DNA of 64,000 nucleotides from Streptomyces sp. NBC_00433 (GCA_036015235.1 CP107926.1:868001-932000), one strand, 5' to 3'. Shown: positions 44,792 to 53,986, numbered from the stretch's first letter. Notes: generated by a model not told the origin, from the sequence alone. Made by a program: numbers and translations.

Positions 44792-46003
44792 TCACCAGGT
44801 GACCGGCAGCGATGTCGGGCCGAACACCGCCATCTGGCCGCGGAAGTCCAGCTCCCTGGGCTCCTTGAGCAGCCGCAGGCCGGGGAAGCGGCGCAGCAGC
44901 GCGGCCAGCGAGACCTGCATCTCGATGCGGGCCAGCGGCTGTCCGAGACACTGGTGCACCCCGAAGCCGAAGCCGAGGTGGCGGTTCTCGGCGGCCGGGC
45001 GGGTGACGTCGAGCCGGTCGGCGTCGGCGAAGACGCTCCCGTCGCGGTTGGCGGCCACCAGGGAGACCAGCACACCCTCGCCGGACCTGATGTCGACGCC
45101 GCCCAGCGTCAGGTCGGCCCTGGCGATCCGCGGCAGGCCGGTCTCCAGGATGGTCTGGTGGCGCAGCACCTCCTCGACGGCGCCGGGGATCAGCTCGGGC
45201 CGCCCGCGCAGCACCTCCCACTGGTCGCGGTTGTCCATCAGGGCCAGGACGCCCAGGTCGGTGCTGTGCGCGGTGGTCTCGTGGCCGCCGAACATCAGGA
45301 TCATGGCGACGCCCACCAGGTCGCGCCTGCCGACCCCGGCCGCCTCGTCCTCCTGGGCGACCATCCGGCTGAGCAGGTCGTCGGCGGGCTCCTCGGCCTT
45401 GCGCGCCAGCAGCTGCTGGAGGTAGCCGAGCATGTCCATCCGCGCGGTGCGCACCTGCTCGGGGGTGGCGGTCTGGTCGGTCATGACCGCGGCGCGGCTC
45501 TGGAACAGCTCGGCGTCCTCGTAGGGGATGCCGAGCAGCCGGCAGATCACCAGCGAGGCCAGCGGCAGGGTCAGGACCGCGCTGAGGTCGCCGGGCGGGC
45601 CCGCCGCCTCCAGGCGGTCCAGCAGGTCGGCCACGTCGGACTCGATGAGCGGGCGCAGCGCCTCCATCCGCTTGATGGTGAACTCCGGTGCCAGCAGCCG
45701 CCGGAAGACGGTGTGGTCGGGCGGGTCCATGCGCGGGAAGGTCGGCGGCATGTCCCGGATCTCGGTCTGCGCGGCGGACAGGAAGGGGAAGCCCGGTGTG
45801 CGGGAGTCGACGCTGAGCCGGTCGTCGCGCAGCGCCTGGCGGGCTTCCGCGTGCCGGGTGACCAGCCACGCCTGGCTGCCGTCGAAGAGGGTCACCCGGC
45901 TGACGGGGGCGCGCTCGCGCAACTGGCCCAGGACGGGGGACGGGTCCAGCGGGTGCCCCGCGGTACGCGGCGACGGGTAGGGCGGGGCGGCGGTGTCAGA
46001 CAT
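44792..46003 (-). CDS. Cytochrome P450 (first of three)
   Basis: 403 aa. I-helix MILMFGGHETTAHS, ExxR-type EEVLRHQ and the haem loop FGFGVHQCLGQPLAR with the Cys ligand. It is of the class I bacterial CYP105-like size and ends LPVTW, the same five residues as the two P450s at the right end of the window. Needs a ferredoxin; one is encoded at 62092-62385. Likely a tailoring hydroxylase of the right-hand cluster. Divergent from a SARP gene across a region with phased repeats. Confidence 0.9.
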   Translation of the reverse strand: MSDTAAPPYPSPRTAGHPLDPSPVLGQLRERAPVSRVTLFDGSQAWLVTRHAEARQALRDDRLSVDSRTPGFPFLSAAQTEIRDMPPTFPRMDPPDHTVFRRLLAPEFTIKRMEALRPLIESDVADLLDRLEAAGPPGDLSAVLTLPLASLVICRLLGIPYEDAELFQSRAAVMTDQTATPEQVRTARMDMLGYLQQLLARKAEEPADDLLSRMVAQEDEAAGVGRRDLVGVAMILMFGGHETTAHSTDLGVLALMDNRDQWEVLRGRPELIPGAVEEVLRHQTILETGLPRIARADLTLGGVDIRSGEGVLVSLVAANRDGSVFADADRLDVTRPAAENRHLGFGFGVHQCLGQPLARIEMQVSLAALLRRFPGLRLLKEPRELDFRGQMAVFGPTSLPVTW

Positions 46004-46597
46004 GGCAGGCGTCTCCGGTTCGACGGGCCGGGCAGCGGGCGGGTGGGCGGCGGCTGGATCGCGCGGGTGCCGGGCGCTGCGCGGAGGCGGCGCCGCGCAG
46101 CGGGCACGCGTTCGGCGGCGGGGGCGAAATCGGGCGAACCTGCCGTCTTCGCAGGAAGCGGCTACCGAGGGGGCGCGCGTCGCGCGCACGGCTGGGAGTG
46201 CACATCGCCCGAGACTGCGACCCGGCGCTAAAAGAGGCGTTAAGCCAAGGCTGTTTTCACGCCGTTTCCCATCGATCCGCGCCGTACCGCGCTATTACCG
46301 GGCGTAACACTCGTACGGCGCCGTTCCCCCGCGGTTCTCCCGGCATTCCCCGCGAGGACCGTTCCTGTCGGTCTTGTTACGCCGCGTTGCGGCCTTGTTG
46401 CGCCCCTATTGCGGCCTGTGTACCGACCTCACTGCTCTCGGCGCTTCTCAGCCGTTTCCGCGCCTTTCCAGCCGCTATCAGCGACGTAGGCACTTCTGAC
46501 GATGCGGCCCCGTCGTCCCACGGGAAACAGTGGTCACGACACGAATGTCCGCCGGGTTCTCTCAGGCACCCGGTGCCGGCGGAAGACGGAGGTGTCC
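46004..46597. other. 594-bp divergent control region between P450 and SARP genes
   Basis: No gene supported. It contains the phased heptamer repeats at 46377-46415. Around 46210-46500 it is less GC-rich than its surroundings, as expected for promoters. Nothing else could be assigned. Confidence 0.6.
46377..46415. promoter_or_regulatory. Candidate SARP binding site (11-bp phased heptamers)
   Basis: TTGCGGC (46387-46393), TTGCGCC (46398-46404) and TTGCGGC (46409-46415) are spaced by exactly 11 bp; TTACGCC at 46377-46383 precedes them by 10 bp. Direct heptamer repeats on one face of the helix are the known binding pattern of SARP activators. Confidence 0.55.
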
Positions 46598-47389
46598 ATG
46601 CGCTACGAGGTACTCGGCCCGCTCCAGGTCTGGGGGCCGAACGGAAGCTTCTCACCCAGTGCCCCGAAGATGGAGGTGCTGCTGACCGCGCTCCTGATCA
46701 GAGCCGGCCGGCTGGTGTCCAAGGAGCAGCTGACGGTGGAACTGTGGGGCGAGAACCCGCCGCGCCGGGCGGCGGCGTCACTCCATGTGTACGTGTCCCA
46801 GCTGCGCAAATTCCTCAACTCGGTGGCCGACACGGAGGAGGGCGAACCCGCGGCGGCCTGCGCGCTGGTCACCCGCGCACCCGGCTACCTGCTGCACGTC
46901 GGCGAACGCGGCCTGGATCTCAACGACTTCCAGGAGGCGGCGCAGCAGGGCAGGCAGCAGTTACGGGAGGGCCGGCACGAAGCGGCCGTCACCTCGTTCG
47001 AGACAGCGCTGTCCCTCTACCGCGGTCCGCTCATCGAGGGGCTCGGCGAGGGCCCGGCGGTCACCGGCATGGCGACCTGGGTCGAGCAGGAGCGCCTCGA
47101 GTGCCTGGAGCTGATGGTCGAGGCGTGCATCGCGCTGGGCCGGCACCGGGAGATGGTCAACCTGCTCACCTCGCTCACCTCGCGGCATCCGCTGCGGGAG
47201 ACCTTCTACCGGCAGCTGATGCTGGTGCTCTACCGCTCGGAGCGCCGGGCGGAGGCGCTGCAGGTCTACCGGTCGGCGCGGGCGGTCCTGCGCGCAGACC
47301 TCGGCCTGGAGCCCGCGCAGCAGCTGCGTGACCTGCACCAGGCGATCCTGTCCTCGGACCGGGCGCTGGACGTGCCGACGGCGGTGTGA
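46598..47389 (+). CDS. SARP-family transcriptional activator (TTA codon)
   Basis: 263 aa. An OmpR-like winged helix at the N terminus (MRYEVLGPLQVWGPNG, KMEVLLTALLIRAGRLVSKEQLTVELWG, SLHVYVSQLRKFLNS) is followed by the BTAD helical domain (LDLNDFQEAAQQGRQQ ... RHPLRETFYRQLMLVLYRSERRAEALQVYRSARAVL). This is the classic pathway-specific activator form. A TTA codon at 46961-46963 suggests bldA control. GGAGG lies 5 bases before the ATG. Likely activates the P450 and biosynthetic genes of the right-hand cluster. Confidence 0.92.
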   Translation: MRYEVLGPLQVWGPNGSFSPSAPKMEVLLTALLIRAGRLVSKEQLTVELWGENPPRRAAASLHVYVSQLRKFLNSVADTEEGEPAAACALVTRAPGYLLHVGERGLDLNDFQEAAQQGRQQLREGRHEAAVTSFETALSLYRGPLIEGLGEGPAVTGMATWVEQERLECLELMVEACIALGRHREMVNLLTSLTSRHPLRETFYRQLMLVLYRSERRAEALQVYRSARAVLRADLGLEPAQQLRDLHQAILSSDRALDVPTAV

Positions 47390-47407
47390 CGCAGGGGCAC
47401 CCGGAGC

Positions 47408-47441
47408 ACGGCGTACCCGCGGCCGACCGCGGGTACGCCGT
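47408..47441. terminator. Convergent terminator between SARP and LAL genes
   Basis: A perfect 15-bp stem (47408-47422 with 47427-47441), loop of 4. A second, slightly bulged hairpin follows at about 47450-47491 and ends at the LAL stop. Confidence 0.88.
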
Positions 47442-47497
47442 CATCGGCCGCGCGGGGACCGGCGGTTGCGCCGCCGGCCGTCCCCGCGGCCTTCCCG

Positions 47498-50350
47498 TCA
47501 GGCCACCTGGGCCATGAAGCGGGCCAGGGCGGCGCGCGAGCCCAGGTTCAGCTTGGCGTAGATCCGGGTCAGGTGGACGCCCACCGTGCGCGGGCTGATC
47601 TGCAGCTGCACCGCGATGTCCCTGGTCTTCAGCCCCTCGCCGGCCAGCCGGGCGATCTCCCTCTCGCGCTGCGTCAGTTCGCCGAGCGCGGCGGTGCCGC
47701 CCGCCAGCACGCCGGTACCGTCCCGGCCCAGCTCCCGGCGGCGGCGCCTGGCCTCCTCGCACATCGCCACCACGCCGTGCCGCCGGCCGAGCCGCTCGGC
47801 ATTGTCCAGCATCCGCAGGGCCCGCGGGCCCTGGCCCGTACGGGCGGCGTGCGGGGCGGCGGCGAGCAGCGCCCGCATCTGCTCGCAGACCATGCCCGCC
47901 TCGGCGAACAGCTCGAAGGCCGTCTCGTAGTCCCGCAGCGCCTCGGCGGGCAGGTCGGCGCGGGCGTGGCCGGAGGCCATCAGCGCGTAGGCCCGCTCCG
48001 CGGGCAGGTCGGCGGCGACCGCCGCGGCCCGCTCCGCCCACTCCTCGCTGCAGTCGACGCCGTGCACGGCCGCCGCGGCGAAGACCTCGTAGGCGTGCGC
48101 CGCCATGCACGGGATCATCGTCGGCAGTGTGGCCCCGCCGCCCCCCGCGAGCACCAGGTCCTGCGCCACGGCCAGGTCGCCCTTGACCGCCGCCGCGTCG
48201 GCGAGCAGCAGGGCGATCAGCGGGCGCCACCACGCCTCGGGGCTGCACAGGTCGTCGATCTCCGAGGTGATGCCGCCGACGTCCGGGACGCGCAATAACG
48301 CGCCGGAGGCGGCGCTCAGCACACGGGCCAGCCCGGCGTGCTCCGCGGCGCCGGTCGCGGCGGCCACGCTCTGCGCCTCACCGGCGAGTTCGTGGGCCGA
48401 CGCGACACCGCCCAGACGGCAGCGCACCAGGGCGAGACCGGTGAGCAGGATCGGCAGCAGGTGGACGTCGTTGGTGCCGCGCGCGGCGGCGACCGCCCGC
48501 TCCAGATGGCCGGCGGCCGAGCTGTGCCGCCCGATCAGCGCCTCGCCCCAGCCGAGGACGCCGAGCCGCTCGGGGCCGAGGCCCAGGCCCTCGTCCCGCG
48601 TGGCGTCCACGACCCGGGCGCACTCCGACAAGGTGGCGGCGGCGCGCACCCGGTCGCCGCCGGACAGCGCCTCGGCCAGGCCGCGCAGCGCCAGCGCGCC
48701 GCCGCGGGCGCGGGGGTCGGCGGCGGCGGCGCGCAGCACCGCGTCCAACTCGCCGGGCAGCAGGGTCAGTCCCCGCAGCGCACGGGCCAGGGCGTGCTGG
48801 ATGCCGAGCAGCGCGTCGGTCGGCGAGCCGCCGTCGAGCCCGCGCAGCCGGTGCACCTCGCCGGTGACCAGCGAGCGGGCCTCGGCGGGATTGCCGAGCA
48901 GGGTCTCGACGGTGGCGAACCAGGCGACGGCCGCGGCGCGTTCGCCGTGCGCGTCGGCCGGCACGGTGAGCAGCGTCTCGCGCCGCACCTCGCGCACCGA
49001 CGCGAGCCGGCCCTCGGCGGCCAGCGCCCGCGCGACCGGCAGGCGTATGCGCTCGGTCACATCGCCGGACCCGCCCTGCCGGGACAGCCGCATCGCCATC
49101 GCCAGCCAGCGGCCGGCGTCGTGCACCCGCTCGCGGTGCAGCGCCTCCTCGGCGGCCGCGGCGAGGATGACGGCGTCCGCGGGCTCCATCTCGCTGCCGG
49201 CGCCCTCGACGTGCCTGACCAGTTCGAGCGGCGGTTCGCCGCGCCGGCTCAGGCAGTCGAGCACCCTGCGGTGGGCGCCGCTGCGCTCGCAGGCGTCCAT
49301 CGTCTCGTACACGCACTGGCGCAGCAGCGGGTGGCGGAAGGCCAGCATGCCGTCCTCGGCGGTGCGGATCAGGTCGTGCTGGACGAGGGTGGTGACGCTG
49401 TCGCAGGTGCGGCCGAAGGGGATGCCCGCGGCCTGCGCGACGGTGTCGGTGTCGAAGTGGTCGCCCACGACGGACGCCGCGGCCAGCACCTCGCGGTCGC
49501 GGTCGGCCAGCTGGTCGGTCTCGGCCAGCAGCCGGGCGCTGATCCGCTGCCAGGCGGGCACCTCGGACGCCGACATCTCGGCGGCGGCCAGCGCGGTCAG
49601 GTAGAGGGGTATCCCCTCGCTGCGGCGGTGCAGTTCGCGCAGTTCGGGCGCGCGCAGCGGGATGTCGAGCAGCGTGGCGGTCTGCGGCAGCGACAGCGCC
49701 TCCAGCTCGACCTTCCGCAGGGCGCCCAGCTCGGCGCCGCGCTCCAGGAGCGCGTGCATCCGCAGCGGGCTCTGCCGGGGGCGGTGCGCGAGGACCACCG
49801 CGAGCGGCTCCTCCACCGGCCAGTCCAGCAGGGTCTCCACCAGGTCGAGGGAGCCCGGGTCGGCGCTGTGGAAGTCGTCGAGCAGCAGCAGGACGCCGCG
49901 GTGGGCCTCGGTGGCCAGCACCTCGGCCAGCATCCGGCGCATCCCGGCGTAGAAGCGGCAGCGGTCGCCGCCGTACTTCGACCAGTTGGCGCCCTGGACG
50001 TCCTCGCCCGAGCCTTCGGTGAGGCGGGCGACCAGGCGGGCGGCCGAGGGGTGCAGCACGACCGGCTTGGTGCCGTGCCAGCCGCCGAGCGCCTCGATGA
50101 AGGCCTGGTAGGGCATGTCGGCGGCGTTCGCGCCGCCGCAGCCGGCCCGCAGGACGACGAGGCCGCGCCGCTTGGCTTCCTCACTCAGCGCGGTCAGCAA
50201 CCGGGTCTTACCCGTTCCGGGGTCGCCGCCGATCGCCGAGACCGAGCCTCTGCCGTCCGCCAACTCCTGGAGGATTCCGGTCAGTCTGTGATATTCGCTG
50301 CTGCGGACTATACGGCCGTGGCTCGACTCACCAGGGACGGTGGAGAGCAT
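47498..50350 (-). CDS. LAL-type LuxR regulator of the right-hand cluster (TTA codon)
   Basis: 950 aa. P-loop GGDPGTGKTRLL (about 41-52), Walker B VLLLLDDFHSADPGS, a long TPR-like middle and a C-terminal LuxR HTH (LTQREREIARLAGEGLKTRDIAVQLQISPRTVGVHLTRIYAKLNL). The TTA codon at 48296-48298 is again a sign of bldA dependence. GGAGGA precedes the ATG by about 8 bases. Cluster-situated activators of this type are common in polyketide pathways. Confidence 0.9.
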   Translation of the reverse strand: MLSTVPGESSHGRIVRSSEYHRLTGILQELADGRGSVSAIGGDPGTGKTRLLTALSEEAKRRGLVVLRAGCGGANAADMPYQAFIEALGGWHGTKPVVLHPSAARLVARLTEGSGEDVQGANWSKYGGDRCRFYAGMRRMLAEVLATEAHRGVLLLLDDFHSADPGSLDLVETLLDWPVEEPLAVVLAHRPRQSPLRMHALLERGAELGALRKVELEALSLPQTATLLDIPLRAPELRELHRRSEGIPLYLTALAAAEMSASEVPAWQRISARLLAETDQLADRDREVLAAASVVGDHFDTDTVAQAAGIPFGRTCDSVTTLVQHDLIRTAEDGMLAFRHPLLRQCVYETMDACERSGAHRRVLDCLSRRGEPPLELVRHVEGAGSEMEPADAVILAAAAEEALHRERVHDAGRWLAMAMRLSRQGGSGDVTERIRLPVARALAAEGRLASVREVRRETLLTVPADAHGERAAAVAWFATVETLLGNPAEARSLVTGEVHRLRGLDGGSPTDALLGIQHALARALRGLTLLPGELDAVLRAAAADPRARGGALALRGLAEALSGGDRVRAAATLSECARVVDATRDEGLGLGPERLGVLGWGEALIGRHSSAAGHLERAVAAARGTNDVHLLPILLTGLALVRCRLGGVASAHELAGEAQSVAAATGAAEHAGLARVLSAASGALLRVPDVGGITSEIDDLCSPEAWWRPLIALLLADAAAVKGDLAVAQDLVLAGGGGATLPTMIPCMAAHAYEVFAAAAVHGVDCSEEWAERAAAVAADLPAERAYALMASGHARADLPAEALRDYETAFELFAEAGMVCEQMRALLAAAPHAARTGQGPRALRMLDNAERLGRRHGVVAMCEEARRRRRELGRDGTGVLAGGTAALGELTQREREIARLAGEGLKTRDIAVQLQISPRTVGVHLTRIYAKLNLGSRAALARFMAQVA

Positions 50351-50848
50351 TTTCGAATCCTCCGATGCGACGTCGACGGTCGACTCACAGAGTGATCATT
50401 CGGCAGGTTGTCTTATGTTCTCAAAACCCTATGAAGGGTAACAGTGCACATCGTCGGGGTTCAGGACGTCAAATTCCTGATCGGCTTTCAGCCGCCGCCG
50501 CGCGCGGGCGCGATATGCCGGAGCGGGACGGTCCGACGGTCTGCCGCCCGGACAGGGACGGCGGGCTCCGGAACGGTCACAGAGGTTGCCGCCGTACCCG
50601 TGGATGGACGTCAGCAGCAGACTCGCCTCCTCCCCGTATGGAGTCGCCGCGATACAACCAGGTCGGAACCGTCCGCGGCTTTTACACCGTTTTGCGGGCC
50701 GGCTCCGCCTGGCATACCAGCAAGACTGCCCAAAGTCGGACGGTTAAACGCCCCGATTGCGTTAACGGGGACTGTCCCCGTATTGTAGCGCCCCGGTGCC
50801 GACGCCTGTGGCACCGGCCCCGCTCCGCACCCGTGGAGGACCGACCGC
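50351..50848. other. 498-bp divergent region between the LAL and LLM oxidoreductase genes
   Basis: No gene supported. It holds a small inverted repeat ACCCTATGAAGGGT (50426-50439) close to the LAL start and the TetR-type promoter/operator at 50757-50786. Confidence 0.6.
50757..50786 (+). promoter_or_regulatory. Promoter with embedded TetR-type operator, upstream of the LLM gene
   Basis: TTGCGT (50757-50762) and TATTGT (50781-50786), spacer 18 bp. The perfect 17-bp palindrome ACGGGGACTGTCCCCGT (50765-50781) fills the spacer, so a bound repressor would block RNA polymerase. The start codon is 62 bases downstream. Confidence 0.7.
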
Positions 50849-51940
50849 ATGAATGCCCGCCCCGCTCCGCGCCTGTCCGTCCTGGACGTCTCCCCCGTCT
50901 TCGTGGACTCCTCACCGGCCCGCGCGCTGCGCGAGACCGTCGAACTGGCCCGGCGTGTCGACGCGTTGGGGTACCACCGGTTCTGGGTGGCGGAGCACCA
51001 CGGCATCGACAACATCGCCAGCTGCTCGCCCCCGGTGCTGATCGGCCTGATCGCCGGCGCGACCTCCCGGCTGCGGGTCGGCTCCGGCGGGGTGATGCTG
51101 GCCAACCACAGCCCGCTGATCATCGCCGAGCAGTTCGGCACCCTGGAGGCGCTGCACCCGGGCCGCATCGACCTGGGGCTCGGCCGGGCACCGGGCGCCG
51201 ACCGGATCACCGCGCACGCGCTGCGCAGGACCGCGGACGCCGACGACTTCACCGGGCGGCTGGGCGAGCTGCTCAGCTACTTCGGCCCGTCGCAGGCGGG
51301 CCTGGGCGCCGCCGACGACGAGGCCGCCGGCCAGCCGCCGGTGCGGGCACTGCCCGCTCTCGACGCCGACCCCCAGGTGTGGCTGCTGGGCTCCAGCGGC
51401 TACAGCGCCGAGCTGGCCGGCCTGCTCGGGCTGCCCTTCGCCTTCGCCCAGCACTTCTCCCCGGCTCTCGCGGGGCCTGCCGTCCAGCTCTACCGCGAGC
51501 GCTTCCGGCCGTCGGCCGTCCTGGACCAGCCCTATGTGGCGGTGTCCTCGATGGTGGTGGCCGCGGAGTCCGACGAGGAGGCGCGGTGGCTGGCGGGGCC
51601 GATGATGCTCACCTCGCTGCTCCAGCGCACCCGCGGGATCAGCGACCTGCACGCGACCCCCGAGCAGGCCGCGAAGTTCTCCTACTCCCGCGACGAGGCC
51701 GACTTCGTCGAGGACCGGCTGTCCTCCCACCTGGTCGGCGGCCCGCAGACCGTACGCGACAAGGCCCACGAGGTGCTGGCGGCGACCGGCGCCGACGAGC
51801 TGATGGCACTGACGATGGTGCACGACCTGGAGACCCGGGTGCGCTCCTACCGCATCCTGGCCGACGTGCTCTTGCCGGACGCGGGCGCCGCCGGGGATAC
51901 GGACCCCAGCGCGGTCAGCGGGTCCGCAGCCCGTCGATGA
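50849..51940 (+). CDS. Luciferase-like (LLM) flavin-dependent oxidoreductase
   Basis: 363 aa, TIM-barrel LLM class: LSVLDVSPVFVDSSPARAL, GYHRFWVAEHHGIDNIASCSPPVLIGLIA, LRVGSGGVMLANHSPL and EQFGTLEALHPGRIDLGLGR, the group with MsnO8-like monooxygenases. Uses reduced flavin (FMN) or possibly F420; the reductase is not adjacent. The abyssomicin cluster is recalled to contain a luciferase-type monooxygenase, which fits. GTGGAGGACC precedes the ATG. It converges with the TetR gene and shares its operator type. Confidence 0.85.
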   Translation: MNARPAPRLSVLDVSPVFVDSSPARALRETVELARRVDALGYHRFWVAEHHGIDNIASCSPPVLIGLIAGATSRLRVGSGGVMLANHSPLIIAEQFGTLEALHPGRIDLGLGRAPGADRITAHALRRTADADDFTGRLGELLSYFGPSQAGLGAADDEAAGQPPVRALPALDADPQVWLLGSSGYSAELAGLLGLPFAFAQHFSPALAGPAVQLYRERFRPSAVLDQPYVAVSSMVVAAESDEEARWLAGPMMLTSLLQRTRGISDLHATPEQAAKFSYSRDEADFVEDRLSSHLVGGPQTVRDKAHEVLAATGADELMALTMVHDLETRVRSYRILADVLLPDAGAAGDTDPSAVSGSAARR

Positions 51941-52523
51941 CCAGCGACATCATCTGGTCGGCCTGATCGGGCCTGCCGCTCTGCTCCGACGCGATGGTGA
52001 TCGCGTTGACCAGCCGCAGCAGGGTCAGGGCGTCCAGGTCGGAGCGGATCGCACCGGTGCCCTGGGCACGGGCGAGCAGGAATCCGGCGGCCGAGGTGAT
52101 GGTCTCCCGGCACCAGGAGCCCAGCTCGGCGCCCTGGTCGCGCAGCACCAGCGTGAACAGGCCCTTCAGCCCGTTGTGCGCGCTGCTGCGCGACATCGAG
52201 GCCCGCAGCCAGCCGGTGAGGGCGTCGACCGCCTCCTGGGCGCCGCCGTCCTGCTCGGGCGCCGAGGTGTAGGCCAGGTCGCGCAGCTGGGAGATCTCGT
52301 CCCGGTAGACCGCCTCCAGGAGCGTCTCCCGGTTCGGGAAGTGCCGGTAGAGGGTGGCATTGCCGACACCGGCGCGCTTGGCGATGTCGTCGAGCGAGGC
52401 GTCCGCGCCGTGCTCGGCGAAGGCCAGCCCGGCCTCGGCCAGGAGCCGCTCGTAGTTGCGGCGCGCGTCCGCCCGCATCGGTCGCGGGGTCGCGGGCCCC
52501 GCGGTGCCGGCGGTGGGCGTCAT
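51915..52523 (-). CDS. TetR-family repressor
   Basis: 202 aa. The N-terminal HTH reads YERLLAEAGLAFAEHGADAS, LDDIAKRAGVGNATLYRHFPNRETLLEAVY; the C-terminal part is a helical ligand-binding domain. Start 52523 follows GGGGAAG by 6 bases; an extension to 52802 is open but unlikely. It overlaps the end of the LLM gene on the opposite strand by 26 bases. The same 17-bp palindrome occurs before the LLM gene and upstream of this gene/the methyltransferase, which makes it the likely binding site of this repressor. Confidence 0.88.
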   Translation of the reverse strand: MTPTAGTAGPATPRPMRADARRNYERLLAEAGLAFAEHGADASLDDIAKRAGVGNATLYRHFPNRETLLEAVYRDEISQLRDLAYTSAPEQDGGAQEAVDALTGWLRASMSRSSAHNGLKGLFTLVLRDQGAELGSWCRETITSAAGFLLARAQGTGAIRSDLDALTLLRLVNAITIASEQSGRPDQADQMMSLVIDGLRTR

Positions 52524-52973
52524 GTGCACTTCCCCTGCTGCGTGGCTCCGGGACGGGCCGGAGGGCTGGAAAGGGCCTGCCGAGGCCGGCGATCCCGCCG
52601 GTCGGGCGCTGGCTCCATGATAGACGGACCTGGCCCGTAGAGGCTTCTCAGCTTGGGCCTTGAGTAAACGGGGGCAGTCCCTGTATCGTCGGGAACCCGC
52701 CGCCGATGCGGTGCGTCCGGACGAAGACGCCCGGTGGCGCACCCGGCGCCCGGCCCGGCCGTCCTCTGGCGTGCCCGCGCCGCAAACCTCCCCAGCACCC
52801 ACGCCGTAGAAGCAGCGCGGCGCCGTACGGCTCGGCGCTAATGCCGCACGACCCGAAAGCCGTCGCTATTCCCGTATCGCCCTTCCGGCGCGGGCATTCT
52901 CCCGCCACGCCGTTTCCCGTCCCTTTCCACCTCTTCATGCCCTCTTCCCCGTCCCCTTCCCGGAGGATTGAGA
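52524..52973. other. 450-bp region between the TetR and methyltransferase genes
   Basis: It contains the second TetR-type promoter/operator (52660-52689) pointing right. The 284 bases between it and the methyltransferase start would be a long leader. A reading frame from 52706 overlaps the methyltransferase start but has Pro/Arg-rich, non-gene-like composition. Confidence 0.6.
52660..52689 (+). promoter_or_regulatory. Second promoter with embedded TetR-type operator
   Basis: TTGAGT (52660-52665) and TATCGT (52684-52689), spacer 18 bp, with ACGGGGGCAGTCCCTGT (52668-52684) in the spacer. It is an imperfect copy of the palindrome at 50765-50781, in the same position relative to both hexamers. 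Confidence 0.7.
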
Positions 52974-53795
52974 ATGCGTTCAGGTCTGGCACGTACCGCC
53001 ATCGAAGTCGCACAGGTCCGGGCGAAGGAATCCGCCCGCGCGGACCGGTTATTCGATGACCAGTTCGCCGGGATTTTCCTGCGGACCGCGCTCGGCGACG
53101 AGCCGGAGGCAGAAGAGCAGACGCCGGAACTGGCGGCGTGGAAGGCGGTCATCGAGTTCAACGTGGTCATCAGGACCCGTTTCTTCGACGACTACCTCAC
53201 CGAGTCCGCGGCGGCCGGCTGCCGGCAGGTGGTCGTGCTCGGCGCGGGGCTGGACGTGCGGGCCTACCGGCTGGAGTGGCCGCCGGAGACACGGGTCTTC
53301 GAGGTGGACCTCGCCGAGGTGCTGGAGTTCAAGCAGGAGGTGCTCGACGCCGAGGGCGCCAAGCCCGGCTGCATACGCATCCCCGTCCCCGCCGACCTGC
53401 GCGAGTCCTGGCAGGACGACCTCAAGGCGGCCGGATACGACCCCGCGGTGCGCACCGCGTGGCTGGTCGAGGGCCTGCTGATCTACCTGACGGCGGAGGA
53501 GGCGGCCTTGCTGCTGGAGACGATCGGCGCGCTGTCGCCGGCCGGCAGCCGCATCACCTTCGAGCACGCCAACACCGGCCGCGCCTCGGCCGCCACCGAG
53601 GCCAAGGCGGTGCCCGCGCTGGCCAAGCTCAACGAGCTGGTCAAGGGCGGGCTCGGCGACCAGACCCTGGAGTGGCTGGCCGAGCACGGCTGGGACCCCG
53701 CGCTGCACGATCGCGCCGAGGCCGCCGCCGGCTACGGCCGCCCGGTGACCGGCCGCCCGAACGGCGGGCTGGCCACGGCGGTGCGGACCGTGTAG
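52974..53795 (+). CDS. SAM-dependent methyltransferase (LCM/TIGR00027-like, TTA codon)
   Basis: 273 aa. RTAIEVAQVRAKESARADRLF at the start, VVVLGAGLDVRAYRLEWP as SAM-binding motif I, VFEVDLAEVLEFKQ and TAWLVEGLLIYLTAEEAALLL: the pattern of the leucine carboxyl methyltransferase-like family common in actinomycetes. It methylates an unknown O or carboxyl group, perhaps of the cluster product. TTA at codon 26 (53049-53051). GGAGG is 7 bases before the ATG. Followed by a strong terminator. Confidence 0.85.
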   Translation: MRSGLARTAIEVAQVRAKESARADRLFDDQFAGIFLRTALGDEPEAEEQTPELAAWKAVIEFNVVIRTRFFDDYLTESAAAGCRQVVVLGAGLDVRAYRLEWPPETRVFEVDLAEVLEFKQEVLDAEGAKPGCIRIPVPADLRESWQDDLKAAGYDPAVRTAWLVEGLLIYLTAEEAALLLETIGALSPAGSRITFEHANTGRASAATEAKAVPALAKLNELVKGGLGDQTLEWLAEHGWDPALHDRAEAAAGYGRPVTGRPNGGLATAVRTV

Positions 53796-53833
53796 CCACG
53801 CTCCCCCGCGGCAACCGGTGGCGCACCGCACGC

Positions 53834-53873
53834 GGAACGGGCCGGACGGTGTTCACACCGTCCGGCCCGTTCC
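53834..53873. terminator. Bidirectional terminator between methyltransferase and SARP genes
   Basis: A 19-bp perfect inverted repeat (53834-53852 with 53855-53873), symmetric about GTTCAC, in the gap between convergent stops at 53795 and 53987. Confidence 0.9.
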
Positions 53874-53986
53874 GTTTCGCGCCCGCCCGGACGTTCCGAT
53901 TGCCGGCCGCCCGGACGTTCCGTTCGGCCCCTGCCCCGCTTCCCGGCTCCAGTGCCCGGTCCCGCGGTCCGGGGCGCCGCCGCCGC

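Noticed and set aside
52524..52802. N-terminal extension of the TetR gene by 93 codons
   Set aside because: It would cover the operator/promoter at 52660-52689 and lacks a start signal; ATG 52523 has a good one.
52706..53059. A 117-codon frame in the leader before the methyltransferase
   Set aside because: It is Pro/Arg-rich, has no Shine-Dalgarno and overlaps the methyltransferase start.
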